DNA from: Streptomyces sp. HNM0575
Lineage (GTDB): Bacteria > Actinomycetota > Actinomycetes > Streptomycetales > Streptomycetaceae
Length of the DNA: 64,000 bases
NCBI RefSeq assembly: GCF_012726265.1
Contig: NZ_JAASAG010000003.1
Location: forward strand, 360,522-424,521
Direction: 5' to 3'
Position numbers and translations under genes: made by a program. Positions 8,327 to 15,291 of the stretch are shown in pieces. The notes under the pieces were generated by a model. The model saw only the letters and a list, made by a program, of their open reading frames with translations. It was not told the DNA's origin and searched no databases. Positions within the stretch are counted from its first letter, which is position 1. The number at the start of each line of letters is the position of its first letter.

Positions 8327-9871
8327 ATGAACATCCTGCGAAAGATGCCGGTCGAGCACGTTCTCGACCGGAACCGGCAGAACACCCTGAAGCGCCGCCT
8401 GACCGCGGTGTCGCTCGCGGGTTTCGGCGTCGGGGTCATCATCGGGACCGGCATCTTCACGCTGGTCGGCGTCGAGGCGAAGGAGCACGCCGGGCCCGCG
8501 GTCGTCCTCTCGTTCGTGGTCGCCGGCGTCGTCGCGTCGCTGGCGGCTCTCTGCTACGCGGAGCTGGCGTCGTCCGTGCCGACCGCGGGCAGTGCGTACA
8601 CCTACGCCTTCGCCACCCTCGGCGAGCTGTTCGCCTGGATCATCGGCTGGGACCTGCTGCTGGAGTTCGCGCTCGGTGCCGCCGTCGTCTCACGCAGCTG
8701 GTCCGGCTACGTCGCCAATCTGCTGCACCTGCCCGCGGGCTGGTTCGGGGAGGAGGCGACGGTGAACGTCGGCGCGGTGATCATCATCGCCGTGCTCACG
8801 GTCGTCGCCGTCGCGGGCATCCGCGAGTCCTCGCGGCTCACCAACGCGCTCGTCGTGATCAAGGTGTCCGTGTGCGTGCTGATCGTCGTCGCCGGTCTCT
8901 TCTTCGCGCGGGGCGCGAACCTCTCCCCGTTCGTGCCGCCGGCCCAGCCCGCCGAATCCAGCGCGAGCATCGTCGACCAGCCGCTGATCCAGGCGGTGGC
9001 CGGTCTGGAGCAGTCCGTCTACGGCTTCGGAGGCGTGCTCACCGCCGCGGCCGTCGTCTTCTTCGCGTACACCGGGTTCGAGGCGCTGGCCAACCTCGGC
9101 GAGGAGACCAAGGAGCCCAAGAGGGACCTGCCCCGCGGGCTGCTCGGCAGCCTCGCGATCTGCACCGTGCTGTACGTCGCGGTCGCGCTGGTGCTCAGCT
9201 CCATCGTCGACTACCGCAAGATCGATGTGGGCGCCCCGATCGCCGCGGCCTTCCAGTCCGTCGGCGCTCCCTGGGTCGGCGCCCTGGTAGGGCTCGGCGC
9301 GGTCACCGGTCTGACGTCGGTGATGATGGTCGAGCTCGTCACCCTCGGCCGCATCGGCTTCGCGATGAGCCGCGACGGGCTGCTGCCGCGCCCCTTCTCA
9401 GAGGTCCATCCGAAGTGGCGCACACCGCACCGGATGACCATAGCCATCGCCGTACTGATCATGATTCTCGCCGGGTTCGTGCCGATCGCCGAGCTCGCCG
9501 ACATGGTCAGCATCGGCGCCCTGTCCGGGTTCCTGATCGTGGCGCTGGCGGTGCCGGTGCTGCGCCGCCGCAACCCCGATCTGGAGCGGCCCTTCCGGGT
9601 GCCGCTGTCACCGGCGCTGCCCCTGGTCACGGCCCTGGCATGCCTGTATCTGATGGCGAACCTCGACGTCTTCACCTGGCTGCGGTTCGCCGCGTGGCTG
9701 GTGCTCGGCCCGGTGATCTACCTCGGTTACGGGCGCAGGCACTCGATCCTGGCGGGCCGTACCGGGGCGGGTACGGAGACGGCGGCGAAGGGTGCGAAGG
9801 AGGGCGGCGACGGCGGCGATGCCGGCAGCGGCGAGGGCGGCGGCGATGGCGGTGACGGCGCCCGGGGATGA
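8327..9871 (+). CDS. Cationic amino-acid transporter-type APC permease (YfnA-like), 514 aa
   Basis: APC-superfamily permease of the CAT group with 12-14 transmembrane helices. Visible signatures are 'GFGVGVIIGTGIFTLVG' in helix 1, 'AALCYAELASSVPTAGSAYTY' split across helices 2-3, 'FFAYTGFEALANLGEE' and 'RDLPRGLLGSL'. It probably exchanges or imports an amino acid. The N-terminal 'RKMPVEHVL' is a usual amphipathic lead-in of this group. The C-terminal 45 residues are a Gly/Asp/Ala-rich low-complexity tail. ATG at 8327 was chosen because it gives the family N-terminus. The stop lies only 16 bp from the convergent SRPBCC gene. Confidence 0.88.
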   Translation: MNILRKMPVEHVLDRNRQNTLKRRLTAVSLAGFGVGVIIGTGIFTLVGVEAKEHAGPAVVLSFVVAGVVASLAALCYAELASSVPTAGSAYTYAFATLGELFAWIIGWDLLLEFALGAAVVSRSWSGYVANLLHLPAGWFGEEATVNVGAVIIIAVLTVVAVAGIRESSRLTNALVVIKVSVCVLIVVAGLFFARGANLSPFVPPAQPAESSASIVDQPLIQAVAGLEQSVYGFGGVLTAAAVVFFAYTGFEALANLGEETKEPKRDLPRGLLGSLAICTVLYVAVALVLSSIVDYRKIDVGAPIAAAFQSVGAPWVGALVGLGAVTGLTSVMMVELVTLGRIGFAMSRDGLLPRPFSEVHPKWRTPHRMTIAIAVLIMILAGFVPIAELADMVSIGALSGFLIVALAVPVLRRRNPDLERPFRVPLSPALPLVTALACLYLMANLDVFTWLRFAAWLVLGPVIYLGYGRRHSILAGRTGAGTETAAKGAKEGGDGGDAGSGEGGGDGGDGARG

Positions 9872-9887
9872 ACCGGGCCGCCCGTCG

Positions 9888-10400
9888 TCAGCCCCGCTCC
9901 GCCAGCTTTCGCAGGGTGAGCAGCTGACGGCGCATCATGAACAGGTCGCCCCAGGCCAGGACCGGGCGGCGCAGCCGCCCCATCGCTCCGTCCGTACCGC
10001 CCACGACGAGCTTCGCCAGCAGCCTGGTCGTGCCGGGGCCCTCGTCGGTCACGGAGTAGGTGACGGTGAAGTCCCCGAACAGACGGACCCCTTTGGGGTC
10101 GTCCATGATCAGGGTCATGTGGCCGTCCGGCGCGAAGGCCGCCAGCCGGAAGATCCTCATCACCCGCTGGCCCGTCTCCAGGCGCCCGGCGCCGGGGGTG
10201 AGCTGCCGCGGGCTGCGGCGTCCCCTGTTGTCCAGCAGGTCGTAGCTGTACGGGGCGACCTTGAGCTGGCACAGCCACCGGAAGACCGTGGCACGGTCCG
10301 CGGTGACCGTGACGGCACGGAACCACTCTTCGCGGGGCCCGCCGATCAGGCCGTCGCACGGGTAGGCCCTGCGGATCTCGTCCTCGCGGGCACCCCACAC
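9888..10400 (-). CDS. SRPBCC (START-like) superfamily protein, ~170 aa
   Basis: Helix-grip fold protein related to polyketide cyclases and lipid-transfer domains. 'VTVTADRATVFRWLCQLKVAPYSYD' is the N-terminal strand-helix of the fold (shown here as two pieces, VTVTADRATVFRWL and CQLKVAPYSYD), followed by 'LLDNRGRRSPRQL', 'FGDFTVTYSV' and a long C-terminal helix. Ligand and function are unknown. The GTG at 10400 was chosen because the domain begins about 10 residues later; a GTG at 10502 in the same frame would add 34 residues of poor quality. Neither has a convincing ribosome-binding site. Confidence 0.72.
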   Translation of the reverse strand: MWGAREDEIRRAYPCDGLIGGPREEWFRAVTVTADRATVFRWLCQLKVAPYSYDLLDNRGRRSPRQLTPGAGRLETGQRVMRIFRLAAFAPDGHMTLIMDDPKGVRLFGDFTVTYSVTDEGPGTTRLLAKLVVGGTDGAMGRLRRPVLAWGDLFMMRRQLLTLRKLAERG

Positions 10401-10518
10401 GCGGGGGAGCCCCCAACGGGCTGTCGGATTCGGTCTGCCGCGCACGTCTGAAGCGTCCGCCCCGGCCCCGCCCGCCGTCAACAGGTGCAGGACTCCCACC
10501 ACTTGGGGCCGCGAGGGC

Positions 10519-10560
10519 CGGTGCGGTGCGGTGCGGTGCCGTGCGGTGCGGTGCGGTGCG
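10519..10560. repeat. GGTGC pentamer repeat tract
   Basis: About eight near-perfect copies of the 5-bp unit GGTGC, with one GGTGCC variant, form a simple-sequence tract in the gap between two minus-strand genes. It looks like a slippage-prone microsatellite. Confidence 0.8.
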
Positions 10561-10587
10561 CGGACAGGGCGCGGGTGCGGACAGGGT

Positions 10588-10623
10588 GAGGCCCCGCCGT
10601 GCTCACCGCGACGACGGGGCCTC
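10588..10623 (-). terminator. Hairpin terminator after the Excalibur gene
   Basis: A 12-bp stem with one mismatch (arms 10589-10600 and 10611-10622, AGGCCCCGCCGT/ACGACGGGGCCT) and a 10-nt loop lies about 60 bp downstream of the Excalibur gene in its direction of transcription. Confidence 0.6.
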
Positions 10624-10684
10624 TCGCCATGTGCCGCTTGCCGTACGCGGCTTGCTGCGTGCTGCCTGCTGTATGCGGCGTCGG

Positions 10685-11125
10685 CTACTCGCTCTCGCGC
10701 CGTCTCTGCGTCGCCACGAGGACGCCCGCACCCGCGACGAGGACCAGACCGCCCGCCGCGGCGATGTACGGCGTGGAGTCGTCCCCGCCGGTCTCGGCGA
10801 GACCGCCCGCGTCCTCTCCGCTCTTCTTCCCTTCGCTCTTGCCGCCGTCCTTGTCACCGGCCTCGTCGCTGCCCTCGCCGCCGCGGTCCTTCGCGGGGAC
10901 GAAGTCCGCGGGAGGCTGGTCGCAGGCGACGCCGTCCCCGTCCCGGTCGAGGTGCTTGCCGTAATGCTCGTCGCTCTCGCGGATGTTGGAGTAGCCGGCG
11001 TCATAGGCGGCGGAGCAGTTCTTGAAGGGGTGGCCCCCGTCGTGCGCGACAGCCACGGACGGCGCGAGCGCCAGTCCCAGAGCGCCGATGGCGGCGATCG
11101 TCGCGGCCGATGTGCGGATCTTCAT
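10685..11125 (-). CDS. Sortase-anchored Excalibur-domain surface protein, 146 aa
   Basis: Secreted wall protein. A signal peptide occupies residues 1-26 (basic start, hydrophobic core, 'SVAVAHA'-like cleavage region). An Excalibur domain follows: 'FKNCSAAYDAGYSNI' and the calcium-binding-like 'DRDGDGVACD'. A charged Lys/Glu/Gly/Asp spacer comes next, then an LAETG sorting signal with a hydrophobic helix and an RRR tail. That order marks covalent attachment by a class E sortase. The ATG at 11125 has GGAG at the right distance; a GTG two codons upstream is too close to it. The role is unknown. Confidence 0.87.
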   Translation of the reverse strand: MKIRTSAATIAAIGALGLALAPSVAVAHDGGHPFKNCSAAYDAGYSNIRESDEHYGKHLDRDGDGVACDQPPADFVPAKDRGGEGSDEAGDKDGGKSEGKKSGEDAGGLAETGGDDSTPYIAAAGGLVLVAGAGVLVATQRRRESE

Positions 11126-11224
11126 CTTCACGTCTCCGATGGAGTGGCGATGCTGTGAACGGGGGGTGGTGATGATGTGACTCAGGATCCTTGTCGTGGG
11201 TTGTACGTCGTGCATGTGATGTCC

Positions 11225-11260
11225 GGTACTGGTGGGGAATGTTCAATTCCCGTGAGTACC
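11225..11260. promoter_or_regulatory. Nested inverted repeat upstream of the Excalibur gene
   Basis: Outer arms GGTACT (11225-11230) and AGTACC (11255-11260) enclose inner arms GGGAAT (11235-11240) and ATTCCC (11246-11251) around GTTCA. It lies about 100-135 bp upstream of the Excalibur start and could be an operator or an RNA stem-loop. Confidence 0.45.
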
Positions 11261-11340
11261 AGTCGACTTGACCGCTCCTGAGCCCTCCCGCCGTCCGGGC
11301 CGCACCCCGGTCGTCCGCCCGCCGCCCGCGCGAATCACCC

Positions 11341-11369
11341 CGGCTGACCGCTGTCCGTACGGTCAGCCG
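11341..11369 (-). terminator. Terminator of the isonitrile operon
   Basis: A perfect 10-bp stem (CGGCTGACCG/CGGTCAGCCG) with a 9-nt loop overlaps the stop codon of the oxygenase gene, so the hairpin forms at the very 3' end of the message. Confidence 0.65.
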
Positions 11370-12280
11370 CCGGAGCGCAGCGCCGGATTGCGCAGCGGCG
11401 GATCGCCGAGGACGTGGACGCGGCGCAGATGGCGCGGGGCGCGGCTCGTGAACGCCTCACGGCCGTGCAGCAGCGTGTAGTTGTCGGCGACGACAAGGTC
11501 GCCGGTCTGCCACCGGTGCGTGTACGAGTGCCGGGGTGCGCGCAGCGCCCTGCTGAGGCCGTCGTGGAATTCCGCCAGGCCGTCCTCCGGCAGGCCGCTG
11601 AAGGTCAGGTCCGGGTGGTTGATGAACTCGTCGTCCGCGGCGACGGGTTCGTTGTAGCGGATCACCGGTTCGCCCGTGACGGGGTGCGCGCTGACGACGG
11701 GGGAGACGGCGACGCTGTCGTAGAACTCCATCCTGCGGCGGTACGTGCCGGTCACCTGCTCCCACAACTCCCGTTCGGCCGGGACGGCTTCGCGGAGCAC
11801 GGCGGAGGTGTGCGAGAAGACCGTGCCGCCGCCCTGGTTGCGGCCGGGGGCGCTCACGCAGTGGAAGATCTGGAACTCGGGCACCTCGGGCCGGTACATC
11901 CCGTCCCAGTGCAGCGGCACATGGCGGTGGTCGAAGATGTGGTCGCCGGGATTCTCGTGCTCGACGAGTTCGAGCACGGCGCCGAACGGCCACATGCTGA
12001 TCTCGCCCCACTGTGCGCAGTAGGCGGTGAGTTCCTCGGCGTCCGCGAAGCCGGTGAAGCCGCGCAGCAGCAACAGGCCGTGCTCGCGGACGAGTTCGCG
12101 GAGTTCACCGACGGGGAGGTCGGTCGGCCGCTCCTCCGGCGAAGCGGCTTCTAGCAGTGCGCCGAAGGCGGTCCGCGGCAGCAGGGCGGGTGTGCGGCCG
12201 GACGTGCCGGCGGTGCTGCCGGGCGTGGTGCGGGCCGTCGTAAGGGGCGTCGTCGGGGTCGTACGGGCGGTCAACTTCAC
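11363..12280 (-). CDS. PvcB-like Fe(II)/2-oxoglutarate-dependent oxygenase (TauD family), 305 aa
   Basis: Non-haem iron oxygenase of the TauD/CAS type. The iron-binding H-x-D is at His124/Asp126 (PLHWDGMY) and the distal His is at about 272 (LLHGREAF), followed by an Arg-rich stretch (RAPRHLRR) for 2-oxoglutarate. The first 30 residues are a Thr/Pro-rich tail. Its GTG overlaps the stop of the isocyanide synthase gene (GTGA, 12277-12280), so the two are made together. Known partners of this type (PvcB and relatives) act on the isonitrile amino acid, giving a vinyl isonitrile by desaturation with or without decarboxylation. Which reaction occurs here cannot be read from sequence. Confidence 0.88.
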   Translation of the reverse strand: MKLTARTTPTTPLTTARTTPGSTAGTSGRTPALLPRTAFGALLEAASPEERPTDLPVGELRELVREHGLLLLRGFTGFADAEELTAYCAQWGEISMWPFGAVLELVEHENPGDHIFDHRHVPLHWDGMYRPEVPEFQIFHCVSAPGRNQGGGTVFSHTSAVLREAVPAERELWEQVTGTYRRRMEFYDSVAVSPVVSAHPVTGEPVIRYNEPVAADDEFINHPDLTFSGLPEDGLAEFHDGLSRALRAPRHSYTHRWQTGDLVVADNYTLLHGREAFTSRAPRHLRRVHVLGDPPLRNPALRSGG

Positions 12281-13461
12281 CACTCCTCGCGTGTGTCGGG
12301 AAGTCCTGGAAGGGCGGGGGCGCCGGCGGTCGGGGGTCCGGGGTGCGGGGCGGCGCCGTCCGCGCCCCGAGCCACCGCTGCCACCGTGGCCACCGTGGCC
12401 GCCGCTGCGGGCGCGGTCGTCGCGGTCGTCGCGACCGTCGCCACCGGCGCCGACTCGTCCGCGAGCAGGCCCGGTTCGCGCAGCACGTAGTGGCTCGGCC
12501 GTCCGTCGCGTACGGCCAGCTCGCCGCCCAGCCGCTCGGCCTCCGCCCGCTTCATCAGCACCACACGGCCGCCGACGTCCACGGCCACCCCGTGCCACGG
12601 AGTGAGCCACGCGCCGGTCGACTCGCCGAGACGGATGCCGAGCTTCGCCGAGGAGCAGGGCTGCGGATGGATGGACAGGCGCACGGAGCCCGGGAACCGC
12701 TCGGCGAGGAAGTCGCCCCATGCCTTGCTGCGCTGGATGACGACGTACGCGCGCCGCCGCGCGTCCCGTTGCAGCGCCGCTCTGCTACCGCCGTACTCGG
12801 GGGTGTTGCCGTCCTCGAAGAGGAAGCGCGTGACGGCCCGGTACAGCGGCAGGTCCTCGCCGTGGCGTATGCGGGCGCGCAGCGACTCCAGCGGCACGGC
12901 GTGGCGTTCGGTGAGCACGCGGCGCATTTCGTCGTGACCGAGGTCCGCGAACCCGGTCGCCTGGTCGAGAGTGAAGACCGAGACCGCCCGGCCGGGCAGC
13001 GCGGCGACCATCGAACGCAGCGCGTCGTGATACGCCGTGATGTCCTCGTCGGGTATGCGGACGGCGTCACTGAAGACACGGCCATCGGAGCAGATCACGA
13101 TCTCCGCGCCGGGCGGATGGACCTCCCGTATGCGGGCGGCCAGCAAGTCAAGGAATTCCAGGGCGACTTCCTCGGCCAGATCGGGCAGCGCACCGAGCAC
13201 CTTGGCGCGGTTGGGCGACTTGCCGGGGAAGGCCGGCAGCAGCAGACGCACGGGACGCCCTTCACGGACGAACGGCTCGATCACGCGGGCCTGCGTCTCC
13301 TCGCAGGCGCCGCAGGGGAATTCGCGGCACTCGCCGGGCTGGTGGGCGGCGCCGCCGGCTCTGCGCTGATGCCGCAGCAGCAACCGGGCGATGACGCGGG
13401 CCCGTTCTCTGGCTCTTCCGGCTTCGGACGCGGGCAGGGGCAGGGCATGCGAAGCGAGCAT
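12277..13461 (-). CDS. Isocyanide (isonitrile) synthase, PvcA/DIT1 family, 394 aa
   Basis: Family enzymes turn the amine of tyrosine or tryptophan into an isonitrile, taking the carbon from ribulose 5-phosphate. Signature blocks are all present: 'CGACEETQ', 'LPAFPGKSPNRAKVLG' with the essential Lys, 'CSDGRVFSDAVRIPD', 'VRLSIHPQP' and 'TPWHGVAV'. The conserved body ends near residue 325. It is followed by an unusual tail of about 65 residues rich in Ala, Thr, Val and Pro (VATVATTATT-like). GAGGAG stands 8 bp before the ATG. First gene of a two-gene operon, divergent from a LysR regulator. The amino-acid substrate is unknown. Confidence 0.92.
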   Translation of the reverse strand: MLASHALPLPASEAGRARERARVIARLLLRHQRRAGGAAHQPGECREFPCGACEETQARVIEPFVREGRPVRLLLPAFPGKSPNRAKVLGALPDLAEEVALEFLDLLAARIREVHPPGAEIVICSDGRVFSDAVRIPDEDITAYHDALRSMVAALPGRAVSVFTLDQATGFADLGHDEMRRVLTERHAVPLESLRARIRHGEDLPLYRAVTRFLFEDGNTPEYGGSRAALQRDARRRAYVVIQRSKAWGDFLAERFPGSVRLSIHPQPCSSAKLGIRLGESTGAWLTPWHGVAVDVGGRVVLMKRAEAERLGGELAVRDGRPSHYVLREPGLLADESAPVATVATTATTAPAAAATVATVAAVARGADGAAPHPGPPTAGAPALPGLPDTREEW

Positions 13462-13477
13462 GCGATGGCTCCTCGCG

Positions 13478-13516
13478 GTGTGGTGGGGGGTGGGGGTCGG
13501 GCGCCCGTGACCACAC
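13478..13516. promoter_or_regulatory. Inverted repeat in the divergent isonitrile/LysR promoter region
   Basis: GTGTGGT (13478-13484) and ACCACAC (13510-13516) are perfect inverse copies 25 bp apart in the 109-bp gap between the isonitrile operon and lysR. This is a candidate LysR operator. A TAGCAT hexamer (about 13559-13564) sits only a few bases before the lysR ATG, which suggests a leaderless lysR message. Confidence 0.45.
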
Positions 13517-13570
13517 GATGCCCGCTGCCGCCCGCTCCCTGCTCATCCCTCGTGGCCATAGCATCGAGTG

Positions 13571-14545
13571 ATGGACCTCGAAGTGCGCCATCTCCGAGTG
13601 GTACGGGCCGTGGCCGACGCCGGGAGCCTGACCCGCGCAGCCGTCGCACTGGGGATGTCGCAGCCGTCCCTGACAGCGCAGTTGCAGCGCATCGAGCGGA
13701 TGCTCGGCGGCCCCTTGTTCGTACGCCACCGGGGCGGCGCCAGCCCCACCGCGCTGGGCGAGCTGGTCACCGCGAAGGCCCGCGAACTGCTGCCGCAGCT
13801 GGACTCGGTGCAGCAGCAGGTGCTGTCCCATCTCGGTTTCGCCGACGGGCGGTTGTCGCTGCGCTACGTCGCCAACCCGGGACCGCTGATGGTGCGGATG
13901 CTGGACCCGCTGCGCAAGCTCTTCCCGGGCGCCGAGGCGAAGTTGCGCACCGAGTCCCATGTCTCCGTCGTCGTCGACCTTGTCGCGGACCGGCAGCAGG
14001 ACCTGGGCGCGGTCGTCGAGTACGAGGGGAAGCCGCGTCCTCCGCGCCGTGAGGTGACCGAGCAAGTGGTCGCGGTGGAACCGGCGTTCGTGCTCCTCTC
14101 CGAGCGGCACCGGCTGGCGGGACGCCCGGAGCTGGACCTCGGCGAACTCGCCGACGAGGAGTGGGTGCTGCCGCCCAGCCACGGCAGCGGCCTGCACGAC
14201 GCATTCACGGCGGCATGCTCGCGTGCCGGGTTCACCGCCGTCGTCCAGCACGAGGCGGAGGCCGCCGCGGCGCGCGAACTCGTGGTCGCCGGGGCCGCGA
14301 TCGGGCTCGCGCAGGCGACCTTCCGCAGTACCCCGGGCATAGTGCCGCGCCCGCTGCGCGGCACTCCCTTACGGCTGCGGCACTCCCTGGCGTGGCACCG
14401 GGACAGCGCACTGGCCGCGTACGGCACGGCGCTCGTCGAACGCGCGGAGCGGGCGTACGCCGACGCGGTCGGTAACAACCCGCAGTATGCGGCCTGGTTG
14501 AGCGAGCACGGCGGACTGAGCCAGGGGTACGGGGCCACGTGCTGA
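13571..14545 (+). CDS. LysR-family transcriptional regulator, 324 aa
   Basis: N-terminal winged helix-turn-helix (residues 1-60: 'LRVVRAVADAGSLTRAAVAL', 'SQPSLTAQLQRIER') and a C-terminal periplasmic-binding-like effector domain. Length is normal. It is transcribed divergently from the isonitrile operon, the usual arrangement for a LysR protein that controls its neighbour. The inducer may be the isonitrile or its amino-acid precursor (inference). ATG 13571 or the adjoining GTG 13568 is the start; no Shine-Dalgarno sequence is visible, so translation may be leaderless. Confidence 0.88.
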   Translation: MDLEVRHLRVVRAVADAGSLTRAAVALGMSQPSLTAQLQRIERMLGGPLFVRHRGGASPTALGELVTAKARELLPQLDSVQQQVLSHLGFADGRLSLRYVANPGPLMVRMLDPLRKLFPGAEAKLRTESHVSVVVDLVADRQQDLGAVVEYEGKPRPPRREVTEQVVAVEPAFVLLSERHRLAGRPELDLGELADEEWVLPPSHGSGLHDAFTAACSRAGFTAVVQHEAEAAAARELVVAGAAIGLAQATFRSTPGIVPRPLRGTPLRLRHSLAWHRDSALAAYGTALVERAERAYADAVGNNPQYAAWLSEHGGLSQGYGATC

Positions 14546-14649
14546 GACCCGTCCGGCGGGGTTCGTGGACGCCCAACTGCCGCTGTTCGGCGTGTGGTTG
14601 AGCCGTTGAGTTGACAGGGCTCAGGCGCCGGGCCTGGGCCGACGAGCCG

Positions 14650-15114
14650 TCAGCCCTGGGCCGCCGCCGACGGATCGGGAACGAGCCCGTCGGCGACGAG
14701 CCCGGCGAGCACGGCCTCGCCGAGCGCCTGCACGGCGGACTGCGGCCGGACCATCACGGTGAACTCCTTGATCAGACCCGCCTCGTCGAACTGGAGCAGA
14801 TCCAGACCGTGGATCTCCTTGCCGTTCACGGTGGCACGGAAGATGAGGATCTCCGACGGAGCCTCGGTGCCGTCCGCGCTGGTCTCAGCCGTGCCTTCGA
14901 GCCGCCCGACGTAGCGGAAGTCCTCGAACGTGCGCAGCAGTACGCCGAAGAGCCCCATGACCAGGGGCCTGCCCTCGAACGGGGTGAACTTCACCGGGCT
15001 GTAGAAGCTGACGTCCTCGGTGAACAGCTCTTCCAGCGCGCCGTGATCGCCTGTCTCGACGGCGGCCCGGAAGCGTGCGGCGGTCTCCAATGCCCCTCCA
15101 TGTGTCGCGGACAC
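14650..15114 (-). CDS. SnoaL-like / NTF2-fold protein, 154 aa
   Basis: Small protein with the NTF2-like cone fold: 'ALETAARFRAAVETGDHGAL', 'LFTEDVSFYSPV', 'EGRPLVMGLFGVLLRTFEDF' and a final 'GLDLLQFDEAGLIKEFTVMV' strand pair. Family members include cyclases, isomerases and ligand-binding proteins; no catalytic residue can be assigned here. The GTG start lies inside a palindromic repeat (separate entry), so its own expression is probably repressed by a protein bound there. AGGGA is upstream of the start. Confidence 0.8.
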   Translation of the reverse strand: MSATHGGALETAARFRAAVETGDHGALEELFTEDVSFYSPVKFTPFEGRPLVMGLFGVLLRTFEDFRYVGRLEGTAETSADGTEAPSEILIFRATVNGKEIHGLDLLQFDEAGLIKEFTVMVRPQSAVQALGEAVLAGLVADGLVPDPSAAAQG

Positions 15115-15142
15115 TCAAGTCCCTGTGTCGCGGGCACTCAAG
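15101..15142. promoter_or_regulatory. Two direct copies of a GTGTC-GCG-GACAC palindrome at the SnoaL gene start
   Basis: TGTGTCGCGG(A/G)CACTCAAG occurs at 15101-15119 and 15124-15142, 23 bp apart (two helical turns). The first copy holds a perfect 13-bp palindrome and includes the GTG start codon; the second has one mismatch. This is the layout of a doubly bound repressor operator. Confidence 0.55.
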
Positions 15143-15185
15143 GATGGCAGAGGGCAGCGGAGGCCGCCGTGGCGGGACGCTCGCC

Positions 15186-15280
15186 CGGGCACAGCTCCGG
15201 CACCGTTCCGCGCACAACTCCGGGCACAGCCCCGGCACCGCTCCGCGCACAGTCCCGGCACCGCTGCGGGCACCGCCCCG
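15186..15280. repeat. 35-bp tandem repeat, about 2.5 copies
   Basis: A unit starting CGGGCACAGCTCCGGCACCG is repeated at 15186-15220 and 15221-15255, with a partial third copy. It fills the gap directly downstream of the LLM oxidoreductase stop. Confidence 0.7.
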
Positions 15281-15291
15281 GGCCCGTACCG

